From an uncultured Prevotella sp. (GTDB lineage Bacteria; Bacteroidota; Bacteroidia; Bacteroidales; Bacteroidaceae), in assembly GCA_947303825.1 (NCBI GenBank), contig CAMYZK010000067.1, positions 1-9,768 on the forward strand: a stretch of 9,768 bases of DNA, in the 5' to 3' direction. Position 1 is the first letter of the stretch, and each line of letters starts with the position of its first letter. Of this stretch, positions 1 to 7,500 are shown one piece after another. The position numbers were made by a program, and so were the translations under genes. Under the pieces are notes generated by a model that searched no databases, was not told the origin of the DNA, and was given only the letters and a program-made list of their open reading frames with translations.

Positions 1-42
1 CATGATAGGCTGGAGTGCTGATATGCTGTCGCGCATGATGCG

Positions 43-1326
43 TTATAGTCCGAATTCTCTTTTTATCATGTCCACGCAGTCCAGTTTCTCCCAGGTAAAG
101 AGTTCCACCTCTATAGTGCGTGTCTCATGATAGTGGCTGGTGAAAGTCTTCAGAACGGTTTCCGGCTTACGACCCATGTGTCCATAGGCTGCCGTCTCAA
201 GAAACATGGGCTGTCTGAGTTTCAACCGCTTTTCTATGGCTTTGGGTCTCATGTCGAAGAGCTTCTCTATGCGCTGTGCTATCTCTCCGTCGCTCATGGC
301 TACATGCTTGCGGCCGTATGTGTTTACGTAGATGTTCATGGGCTGGGCCATGCCTATGGCGTAGCTCACCTGTACAAGCATCTCGTCGGCCACGCCTGCT
401 GCCACCATGTTCTTTGCAATATGGCGTGCGGCGTAGGCTGCCGAGCGGTCAACCTTCGACGAGTCCTTGCCCGAGAAAGCCCCGCCGCCGTGGGCTCCCT
501 TGCCTCCGTAGGTGTCGACAATTATCTTACGCCCCGTAAGGCCGGTGTCTCCGTGGGGTCCGCCGATGACGAACTTGCCGGTAGGGTTGACATAGTATTT
601 GATGTCGAGGCCAAAGAGGTCGAGTACCTTTTGTGAGCGAATCTGCTGTTTCACTCTTGGAATGAGTATGTTTATCACATCGTCCTTGATGCGCTGTTGC
701 ATGGTTGCGTCGTCGGCAAACTCGTCGTGCTGGGTGCTCACCACTATGGTGTCTATCCGTTCGGGTATGCCGGCATCGGAATACTGCACTGTTACCTGGC
801 TCTTGGCATCGGGGCGCAGGTAGGTCATCTCACGTCCCTCACGGCGTATGTCGGCCAGGGTGCGCATGATGAGATGTGCCAGGTCGAGCGATACTGGCAT
901 AAGGCTTTCGGTCTCGTTGGTGGCATAGCCAAACATCATGCCCTGGTCGCCGGCTCCCTGGTCCAAGCCTTCCTCATCTTTGATAGTGGCATCGTGGGCA
1001 GCCTTGTCTACACCACGGTTGATGTCGGGACTCTGCTCATGAATGGCAGTCAGTATGCCGCACGACGAGCCGTCAAACTGATACTCGGCCTTGGTATAGC
1101 CTATCTTCTTGATGGTGTTGCGGGCTATGGTCTGAAGGTCGATATAAACATCACTGCTCACCTCACCCATTATCACCACCTGGCCTGTGGTGGCAAAGGT
1201 CTCGATGGCGCAGCGAGCCTGTGGGTCGTATGCAAGAAACTGGTCGAGGAGTGCGTCGCTTATCTGGTCGCACACTTTGTCGGGATGGCCTTCTGAAACC
1301 GATTCCGATGAAAAAAGATATGCCAT
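43..1326 (-). CDS. metK: S-adenosylmethionine synthetase (methionine adenosyltransferase)
   Basis: This cytoplasmic enzyme makes S-adenosylmethionine from methionine and ATP, releasing phosphate and pyrophosphate. The 427-residue protein starts [17 protein letters not shown], with the family GHPDK motif at residues 13-17. The ATP-loop motif GAGDQG is at 124-129, [13 protein letters not shown] at 255-267, and the phosphate-binding GGGAFSGKD at 280-288. It ends KREFGL. Bacterial MetK is usually about 380-430 residues, so this is full length. The frame stays open upstream to 1473, but those 49 extra codons have no MetK character and run through a clear promoter, so the ATG at 1324-1326 is the start. 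The gene is transcribed away from argB on its own promoter. No SAM riboswitch fits in the leader. The family identification is certain from the motifs. Confidence 0.98.
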   Translation of the reverse strand: MAYLFSSESVSEGHPDKVCDQISDALLDQFLAYDPQARCAIETFATTGQVVIMGEVSSDVYIDLQTIARNTIKKIGYTKAEYQFDGSSCGILTAIHEQSPDINRGVDKAAHDATIKDEEGLDQGAGDQGMMFGYATNETESLMPVSLDLAHLIMRTLADIRREGREMTYLRPDAKSQVTVQYSDAGIPERIDTIVVSTQHDEFADDATMQQRIKDDVINILIPRVKQQIRSQKVLDLFGLDIKYYVNPTGKFVIGGPHGDTGLTGRKIIVDTYGGKGAHGGGAFSGKDSSKVDRSAAYAARHIAKNMVAAGVADEMLVQVSYAIGMAQPMNIYVNTYGRKHVAMSDGEIAQRIEKLFDMRPKAIEKRLKLRQPMFLETAAYGHMGRKPETVLKTFTSHYHETRTIEVELFTWEKLDCVDMIKREFGL

Positions 1327-1365
1327 GTCTTTATGAAATAATATGTTATGTTGTTTTTGAGGGTG

Positions 1366-1396
1366 CAAAGGTACGAATAAGTAAGCGAAATACCAA
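1366..1396 (-). promoter_or_regulatory. Bacteroidota-type promoter of metK
   Basis: On the minus strand a -7 element TACCTTTG (complement of 1366-1373) lies 20 bases downstream of a -33 TTG (complement of 1394-1396). This matches the Bacteroidota housekeeping sigma pattern TTG-N19-21-TAnnTTTG. Transcription would begin near 1360, giving a leader of about 35 bases before the metK ATG. The leader is AT-rich and has no Shine-Dalgarno sequence, as is normal in this phylum. Confidence 0.75.
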
Positions 1397-1619
1397 GAAA
1401 AACATGTTTTTCTTTGCATTTCAGAATGAGAGAATCTAAGAACGAAGTTCAATTCATACAAATATCTTCCCATTTTCGATAATTTTTATTTAGTTTTTGT
1501 CAGATTTTAGCGTTACTGACTTTTGTCGCGATTGGCTGTGCCGAGCCTGCTCACGCTCGACAGACTGAAAGCGAGATTCTCGTCTAAACAAGAGTTAAAA
1601 AAAAATAATGCAGGTCGAA

Positions 1620-1654
1620 AAACTCTTAACTCCTAACTCCTAACTCCTAACTCT
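1620..1654. repeat. Heptamer tandem repeat, unit TAACTCC
   Basis: Five consecutive 7-base units can be read: AAACTCT, TAACTCC three times (1627-1647), then TAACTCT. The array ends five bases before the argB -7 element, so it covers the place where a -33 element would sit. Units related in reverse complement, TTAAGAG, occur just after proB at 3231-3244. Short heptamer arrays like this can change copy number by replication slippage; whether this one does cannot be seen from one sequence. Confidence 0.8.
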
Positions 1655-1658
1655 TTTG

Positions 1659-1666
1659 TACCTTTG
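1659..1666 (+). promoter_or_regulatory. Bacteroidota -7 element (TACCTTTG) abutting argB
   Basis: TACCTTTG matches TAnnTTTG exactly and is identical to the metK -7 element. It ends only six bases before the argB ATG (1673). Bacteroidota transcription usually begins about 4-7 bases after this element, so the transcript would have almost no leader. No TTG is found at the -33 distance, where the heptamer repeat lies. The element is clear; its use as the main argB promoter is inferred. Confidence 0.55.
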
Positions 1667-1672
1667 CATCCG

Positions 1673-2458
1673 ATGAAAGAGAAACTTACTGTAGTAAAGG
1701 TGGGTGGCGCTGTGGTTGAAGACGAGTCCCAACTGGCTAGCCTGCTTCAACGGTTCAGACAGATAGAAGGTCTGAAGATTTTGGTACACGGCGGTGGCCG
1801 CAGGGCTACGAAGGTGGCCGCCCAGCTGGGCATAGAGTCGCAGATGATAGAGGGACGGCGCATTACCGATGCCGCCATGCTCGAAGTGGTGACGATGGTC
1901 TACGGTGGGCTGGTGAACAAGCATGTCGTTGCCATGCTTCAGGCCATTGGCGTCGATGCCATTGGCCTGACGGGTGCCGACGGCGGTGTCATACTGTCGG
2001 ACAAGCGCCCGCTGAGAAACGGCATTGACTACGGCTTTGTGGGCGACGTGAAGAGGGTGCGTGCCGACGTGCTGGCCAGTTTTCTGACCAAGGGCCTCGT
2101 GCCCGTCATTGCCCCGTTGACGCACGACGGTCAGGGGCATATACTCAACACCAATGCCGACACCATGGCGTCGGAGACGGCAAAGGCCATGGCACGCCTG
2201 TACGATGTCACGCTGGTCTACGCGTTTGAGAAGCCTGGCGTACTGGCCTGTCCCGACGACGACACATCGGTCATTCCCGCCATAAGCCACTCTGACTTCG
2301 AGCTGTTGAAGTCCAACGGCACCATCAGCGGTGGCATGGTGCCCAAGGTGGAGAATGCCTTGGCCGCCGTTGATGCTGGCGTGAGCCGTGTGGTAATAAC
2401 TAGCGCCGAGGCCATAGACGAACAGCAAGGCACTATAATAAGCAAGACACAGACATGA
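1673..2458 (+). CDS. argB: N-acylglutamate (acetyl- or succinylglutamate) kinase
   Basis: This cytoplasmic amino-acid-kinase-fold enzyme phosphorylates the gamma-carboxyl of an N-acylated glutamate, the second step of arginine synthesis. The protein is 261 residues, close to E. coli ArgB (258). It has KVGGA at residues 9-13, the substrate loop VHGGGRRA at 38-45, GRRITD at 61-66, LNTNADTMA at 158-166, and the nucleotide-side SGGMVPKVE at 219-227. The ATG at 1673 is chosen; a TTG three codons earlier lies inside the promoter element. The stop codon overlaps the proB start, so the two genes are probably translationally coupled. Bacteroides fragilis is known to use N-succinylglutamate instead of N-acetylglutamate in this pathway, so the true acyl group is uncertain. 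No ArgR-type operator was recognised. Confidence 0.95.
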   Translation: MKEKLTVVKVGGAVVEDESQLASLLQRFRQIEGLKILVHGGGRRATKVAAQLGIESQMIEGRRITDAAMLEVVTMVYGGLVNKHVVAMLQAIGVDAIGLTGADGGVILSDKRPLRNGIDYGFVGDVKRVRADVLASFLTKGLVPVIAPLTHDGQGHILNTNADTMASETAKAMARLYDVTLVYAFEKPGVLACPDDDTSVIPAISHSDFELLKSNGTISGGMVPKVENALAAVDAGVSRVVITSAEAIDEQQGTIISKTQT

Positions 2459-3234
2459 TGGAGAGTGTGAAAAGGATAGTTATCAAGGTGGGTTCCAACG
2501 TGCTCACACGTGCTGACGGCAAGCTTGATGTGACACGCATGTCGGCTCTGGTCGACCAGCTGGCATGGCTGCGCACCCAAGGCAAGGAGGTGATACTTGT
2601 ATCATCGGGAGCCGTGGCATGCGGCAGGCGTGAACTCACGGTGAGCCATAGCCTCGACTCGGTAGAACAGCGGCAGCTCTTCTCTGCCGTTGGACAGGTC
2701 AAACTAGTAGGATTGTACTACGACCTCTTTCGAGAATATGGCATACACGTGGGACAGGTGCTCACCATGAAGGAGAACTTCGAGCCAGGAGAGCAGTTCC
2801 GCAACCAGCGGGCATGCATGAGTGTGATGTTGGAGAACGATGTCTTGCCCATTGTCAATGAGAACGACACCGTGTCGGTGACAGAGCTGATGTTTACCGA
2901 CAACGACGAGCTGAGCGGACTCATCGCTCAGATGATGAATGCCGACACGCTGATTCTATTGAGCAATATCGACGGCATATACGACGGACAGCCCGACGAC
3001 CCTGCCTCGCACATCATCCCACAAGTGGAGAGGGGTCAGGACTTGTCGCACTATATCAAGGAAGAGAAGAGTGCCTTCGGCAGAGGAGGCATGCACTCCA
3101 AGTACACCACGGCCAGCCGTGTGCAGAAGGCTGGCATACGTGTCATCATTGCCAACGGTGAGCGCGACAACATTCTGGTAGACCTTATGCAGCGGCCACA
3201 GGATACGCCTCACACGGAATTCCTTACGAATTAA
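2455..3234 (+). CDS. proB: Glutamate 5-kinase, short form without PUA domain
   Basis: This cytoplasmic enzyme phosphorylates glutamate to gamma-glutamyl phosphate, the first step of proline synthesis. The 259-residue protein is a single amino-acid-kinase domain. It has KVGSN at residues 11-15, VSSGAVACGR at 49-58, NENDTVS at 135-141, FTDND at 147-151, and the phosphate loop GRGGMHSK at 209-216. E. coli ProB is 367 residues with a C-terminal PUA domain. Here the protein stops just after the kinase domain, so that domain is absent; comparably short forms exist in some bacteria. The ATG at 2455 overlaps the argB TGA as ATGA, and a second ATG follows at once at 2458. proA, the usual partner, is not in the window. 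The catalytic motifs are intact, so the enzyme is probably active. Confidence 0.95.
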   Translation: MMESVKRIVIKVGSNVLTRADGKLDVTRMSALVDQLAWLRTQGKEVILVSSGAVACGRRELTVSHSLDSVEQRQLFSAVGQVKLVGLYYDLFREYGIHVGQVLTMKENFEPGEQFRNQRACMSVMLENDVLPIVNENDTVSVTELMFTDNDELSGLIAQMMNADTLILLSNIDGIYDGQPDDPASHIIPQVERGQDLSHYIKEEKSAFGRGGMHSKYTTASRVQKAGIRVIIANGERDNILVDLMQRPQDTPHTEFLTN

Positions 3235-3276
3235 GAGTTAAGAGTTCTTAGCGAGCGAAGCGGCAGAGCCGAGCCT
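3231..3276. repeat. Heptamer repeat plus GC-rich patch between proB and obgE
   Basis: Two copies of TTAAGAG (3231-3244) span the proB stop codon. Twelve of these bases (GAGTTAAGAGTT, 3235-3246) are the exact reverse complement of 1621-1632 upstream of argB. A GC-rich segment follows; its GGCAGAGCCGAGCCT (3262-3276) matches 1534-1548 at 13 of 15 positions in the same orientation. It contains a 4-bp hairpin CGGC-AGA-GCCG (3261-3271). No terminator T-run or convincing -7 element is present in the 60-base proB-obgE gap, so obgE may be read from the argB-proB transcript. Confidence 0.55.
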
Positions 3277-3294
3277 ATCATCTTTCATTTTAAT

Positions 3295-4485
3295 ATGCCC
3301 GAATCAAATTTTGTTGACTACGTAAAAATACTGTGCCGCTCGGGTAAGGGCGGACACGGAAGCATGCACCTGCGCCATGTGAAGTACAATCCCAATGGAG
3401 GCCCTGACGGTGGCGATGGCGGCAAGGGCGGCAGCATCATACTGCGCGGCAACCACAACTACTGGACGCTGCTGCACCTGAAGTATGAACGACATATCTT
3501 TGCAGAGCACGGAGGCAACGGAGGCAAGGACAAATGCCACGGCACCGACGGGAAAGATGTGTATATAGACGTGCCTCCCGGCACAGTGGTGTATAATGCC
3601 GAGACAGGTAAGTTTGTGTGCGACGTGGCCTACGACGGACAGGAGATAACCCTGCTGAAGGGCGGGCGCGGCGGACTGGGAAACTTCCAGTTCCGCTCGG
3701 CCACCAACCAGGCTCCGCGCTATGCACAGCCAGGCGAGCCCATGCAGGAGATGACCATCATCATGGAACTGAAGCTGCTGGCCGACGTAGGACTGGTGGG
3801 ATTTCCCAATGCGGGCAAGTCTACGCTGGTAAGCTCGCTGTCGAATGCCCGCCCTAAGATAGCCAACTATCCCTTTACCACCATGGAGCCCTCTCTGGGC
3901 ATCGTGGGCTACAGGGATCAGAAGTCGTTTGTCATGGCCGACATCCCTGGTATCATTGAAGGCGCTGCCGAAGGCAAGGGACTGGGCCTGCGATTCCTGC
4001 GTCACATAGAGCGCAACTCGCTGCTGTTGTTCATGGTGCCCGGCGATACCGACAGCATCTGCCGCGAATACGGCATCCTGCTGGAGGAGCTGCGCAAGTT
4101 CAACCCCGAGTTGCTGGCAAAACAGAGGGTGCTGGCCGTTACTAAATGCGACCTGCTGGACGAGGAGCTGATGCAGATGCTGCGCGAGCAGCTGGAAAAG
4201 GAGTGGGAAGAGAAAGGCCTGGAGTCCGTGCCCGTAGTCTTCATATCGGCAGTCAGCGGCTATCACCTGGACGAGCTGAAAGACGTGCTGTGGCAGGAGC
4301 TGAACAGCGAGAGCAACAAGCTGCAGACCATAGAAGCCGATGACCGACTGGTGCATCGTGACAAAGAGATGACACACCTGGCTCAGGAACTGGCCGACGA
4401 GGATGCTGATGACGACATTGAATACCTTGATGAAGATGAGCTGGAAGACATAGAATACTTAGAAGATGAAGAAGAAGGAATGTGA
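3295..4485 (+). CDS. obgE: Obg family GTPase (ribosome-associated)
   Basis: Obg is an essential GTPase that binds the 50S subunit and links ribosome maturation with growth and the stringent response. The 396-residue protein has the glycine-rich Obg domain at about 1-158 ([15 protein letters not shown] at 32-46; KGGRGGLGN at 122-130). The G domain has G1 GFPNAGKS at 169-176, switch region [12 protein letters not shown] at 191-202, G3 DIPGIIEGA at 216-224, and G5 SAVSG at 318-322. G4 is TKCD (283-286) where most GTPases have NKxD. After about residue 345 there is no recognisable OCT domain; the end is a highly acidic tail with two DIEYL copies (374-378 and 384-388). The start is the ATG just upstream of the conserved FVDYVKI segment. 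It lies 60 bases after proB, has no Shine-Dalgarno sequence, and is followed directly by a terminator. Confidence 0.97.
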   Translation: MPESNFVDYVKILCRSGKGGHGSMHLRHVKYNPNGGPDGGDGGKGGSIILRGNHNYWTLLHLKYERHIFAEHGGNGGKDKCHGTDGKDVYIDVPPGTVVYNAETGKFVCDVAYDGQEITLLKGGRGGLGNFQFRSATNQAPRYAQPGEPMQEMTIIMELKLLADVGLVGFPNAGKSTLVSSLSNARPKIANYPFTTMEPSLGIVGYRDQKSFVMADIPGIIEGAAEGKGLGLRFLRHIERNSLLLFMVPGDTDSICREYGILLEELRKFNPELLAKQRVLAVTKCDLLDEELMQMLREQLEKEWEEKGLESVPVVFISAVSGYHLDELKDVLWQELNSESNKLQTIEADDRLVHRDKEMTHLAQELADEDADDDIEYLDEDELEDIEYLEDEEEGM

Positions 4486-4510
4486 TGCATCACGTTCCTT
4501 CATTTTTTTT
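4474..4510 (+). terminator. Intrinsic terminator overlapping the end of obgE
   Basis: Arms 4474-4487 and 4488-4501 are complementary over 14 positions, with one G-U pair. The tip TGCA forms the loop, leaving a stem of about 12 bp. One A and a run of eight T (4503-4510) follow. The left arm contains the last obgE codons and its TGA (4483-4485). Terminator geometry is close to ideal, which separates obgE from the receptor gene downstream. Confidence 0.88.
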
Positions 4511-4554
4511 AAAAAATATACGGAAAACATAGTACGTTTTTCAAAAATTTATCT

Positions 4555-4562
4555 TAATTTTG
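4555..4562 (+). promoter_or_regulatory. -7 promoter element of the TonB receptor gene
   Basis: TAATTTTG matches the Bacteroidota TAnnTTTG element. It lies 30 bases before the receptor ATG, in a strongly AT-rich stretch right after the obgE terminator. No TTG is found at the usual -33 distance; that area is only T-rich (ACGTTTTTC near 4534-4542). Expected leader length is about 25 bases, with no Shine-Dalgarno sequence. Confidence 0.6.
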
Positions 4563-4592
4563 CGCACGAAAACAATAACCAATTTTATAATT

Positions 4593-7500
4593 ATGCAAAA
4601 AAGACTCTATGTATTGGTTGCCATGCTGCTCACCATCACACTGGGCTCCATGGCACAGGTAACCACGTCGAGCATGTCAGGAAAGGTGACGCTCGAAGGT
4701 TCTAATGAGGAAGTCATCGGCGCCACTGTGGTGGCTGTGCACGAGCCTTCGGGCACACGCTACACCGCCGTGACCAACGTAAATGGCCTGTTTGCCATGC
4801 AGGGCATGCGCCCCGGCGGTCCATACGCCGTGACCGTGAGCTACGTGGGGTTCGAGACAAAAACGTACAAGGGCATCACCCTCCAGCTGGCCGAGACCTA
4901 CAACCTGTCCGTTCGGCTGAGCGAGAACTCTACCGACCTCACAGAAATCGTCATCACCGGCAAGGCCACGAAGCTGACAGTAGAGAACATGGGTGCGGCC
5001 ACCAACATCACCAGCTCGCAGATCACCAATCTGCCCACGGTGAGCCGTAGCATTACCGACATTACACGCCTGTCGCCCTACGGTGGCAACGGCATGAGTT
5101 TCGCCGGTAGCGACGGCCGTACAGCCAACTTCACCGTCGATGGTGCCAACTTCAACAACAACTTCGGTCTGTCGCCAAACCTTCCCGGTGGCGGCAACCC
5201 CATCTCTATCGACGCCATCGAGGAACTGCAGGTGGTCATCTCACCCTATGATGTGCGTCAGACCAATTTCATCGGCGGCGGTGTGAACGCCATCACGAAG
5301 TCGGGTACCAACACCTTCAAGGGCACTGCCTACGTCTACCACAAGAACGAGAACATGCAGGGCGATGCCGTGAACCGTGAGCAGATAAACAATGCGCGCG
5401 CAAAAGACCAGACCACGACCTACGGCTTCACCCTGGGCGGCCCCATCATCAAGGACAAGCTCTTCTTCTTCGCCAACGGTGAGATGACCAAGATTCCTAC
5501 AGTGGTGACCCGCTGGAAAGGCTCTGACCCCGACCATCCTGCCGACCCAGACAACTACATCTCGCGCACCACTACTGCCGACCTGCAGGCCGTCTCTGAC
5601 TACGTGGCCCAGAAGTATGGCTACAACACGGGCAGCTATTCCAACTTCCCCGCCGACGAGAACAACTACAAGATTCTGGCTCGCCTGGACTGGAATATCA
5701 CCGACAAGCATCATTTGGCATTGCGTTACAACTACACGAAGAACCGTAACTGGAACTCGCCAAACAAAACCTCAATGGACGGTGGTCCCCGCTTGGCTAA
5801 CGACCGTATGTCAAAATCCTCTATGTCGTTTGCTAACTCTATGTACGCCATGGACAACCTGGTACACTCGTTCTCACTCGACCTGAACAGCCGTCTCAGC
5901 GAGAACCTGTCAAACCAGTTCCTCGCCACCTACTCAAAGCTCGACGACATACGCGACTCCGAGTCGGCTGCCTTCCCCTTCATAGACATCACGAAGGACG
6001 ACGACAACTACATCTCGCTGGGCTATGAGCTCTTTACATGGAACAACGCCGTGCACAACACCATTTGGAACATCAAGGACGATGTTACCTACTACCTGGG
6101 CAAGCACAAGATTACCGGCGGTGTGAGCTTCGAGCACCAGATGGCCGACAATATGTACATGCGCAACGGCACGGGTTACTATCGCTTTAACCTGACCGAT
6201 GACATGTATACAGGCGGCGTTCTTAACCCCGCAGCACTCTTCGGCAGCTCTCCGGAGATTGTAGCACTGACCTACGGCTACGACGGTGAGGAGAAGCCGG
6301 CTGCCCGCGTACAGTTCAACAAGCTGGGCATCTATCTGCAAGACGACTGGAACGCCCTCGACAACCTGAAGCTGACCTACGGTCTGCGCGTAGACGGACT
6401 GTTCTTCAACAACGACGACCTGATGACCAACCAGGCCATCTACGACTTAGACTACAACGGTCGCCACATAGACACCGGCAAGTGGCCCAACAGCACCATC
6501 ACACTGTCGCCACGAGTAGGCTTCAATTGGGATGTCTTCGGCAACAAGTCGCTGAAGGTGCGCGGCGGTACTGGCCTGTTCTCAGGCCGCCTGCCACTGG
6601 TGTTCTTCACCAACATGCCCACCAACTCTAACATGGTGCAGTACAAGGGCATGTGGAACGCCGGGGGTAAGAACGGAGCCATCCAGGCCGACATGTCGCA
6701 GTTTGCAGGAAACTTACTCACAGGCAACGCCTTGCGCGACTATATCATCAACCACAACCTGGGTCCTCAGACCATCACATCGAAGGACGGCGCGGCCGGC
6801 TCGACCATCAATGCCGTGAACCCCGACTTCAAGATGCCACAGGTGTGGAAGACCTCTATTGCCGTGGACTACCAGATTCCTGCCACGTTCCCCTTCACCG
6901 CCTCGGTCGAAGCCATCTTCAATAAGACCATCAATGCCGTCTGCATTAGCGACTGGAGCATCAAGGATGTTGGCGGCTTCGCCCGCCTGAACGGTGCCGA
7001 CAACCGCGCACTCTACCAGGACTTCAAGTACACCTACGTTGACCAGAACGGAGTTACCAAGGCACTGCCCAATGCCTTCGTGCTCGACAACACCTCGAAG
7101 GGCTACGGATGGTCATTCAATGCCAAGCTGGAAGCACAGCCTACCGACTGGATTAGCCTGATGGCCAGCTACACTCACACCGTCTCCAAAGAGCTCACAG
7201 GCATGCCCGGCAGCGATGCCACGTCGGCATTCACCTACATTCCCTGCTACCAGGGTCCTAACTATGTCGGCCTGCACAACTCACAGTATGTCACTCCCGA
7301 CCGTTTCGTGGCCAGTGCTACCGTTCACGACAAGAGCGGCAACCACTACTCGCTCATCTATGAGACCTGGCGTGGCGGCTACAACACCTCCTACCTCATG
7401 GCAGGCGACATGAACGGCGACGGATACCAGTACGACGTGGTCTACGTGCCCACCGACGCACAGGCCGGCTACTACGATGCCAACGGACAGCTGCACGGCG

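Larger units (their letters stand above)
1327..1672. other. Divergent metK-argB intergenic region, AT-rich, no gene
   Basis: These 346 bases separate divergently transcribed metK and argB. They hold the metK promoter (1366-1396), a weak 5-bp inverted repeat GTCAG/CTGAC (1499-1503 and 1516-1520), an 11-base palindrome CGAGATTCTCG (1572-1582), and a GC-richer patch at 1528-1562. An A9 run lies at 1597-1605, a heptamer repeat at 1620-1654, and a -7 element next to argB at 1659-1666. I see no convincing coding sequence and no structured RNA. The inverted repeats are too short to call operators with confidence. Confidence 0.6.

Noticed and set aside
1..36. Possible start of a minus-strand gene just downstream of metK (MRDSISALQPIM, open to the edge)
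   Set aside because: Only 12 codons are visible and they match no family I recognise. The six-base gap after the metK stop would fit an operon, but the evidence is too thin to call a gene.
1327..1365. SAM riboswitch in the metK leader
   Set aside because: The leader is only about 35 AT-rich bases, too short for known SAM-binding aptamers, and no stem is visible.
1327..1473. 49-codon N-terminal extension of metK to an upstream ATG
   Set aside because: It has no MetK similarity and runs through the -7 and -33 promoter elements; the ATG at 1326 gives the standard [17 protein letters not shown] start.
1495..1527. GTCAG/CTGAC inverted repeat with flanking TTTTGTC copies as an operator
   Set aside because: Only five base pairs with a 12-base loop, more than 100 bases from either promoter core; compatible with chance.
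1608..1643. 11-residue upstream ORF (MQVEKLLTPNS) before argB
   Set aside because: It is produced largely by the heptamer repeat, has no arginine codons that would suit attenuation, and lies upstream of the inferred transcription start.
1664..1672. TTG start three codons before the argB ATG
   Set aside because: It lies inside the TACCTTTG promoter element and adds nothing typical of ArgB.
1640..2428. Long open frame antisense to argB (262 codons)
   Set aside because: It is a shadow of the clearly conserved argB frame, with a His/Gln-rich composition and no domain.
3304..4377. Long open frame antisense to obgE (357 codons)
   Set aside because: The plus-strand frame has all Obg motifs; the antisense translation has no recognisable domain and no promoter.
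4560..4592. Eleven extra N-terminal codons on the TonB receptor
   Set aside because: They overlap the promoter and would put a polar stretch before the signal peptide; MQKRLYVLVAML at 4593 is a standard signal start.
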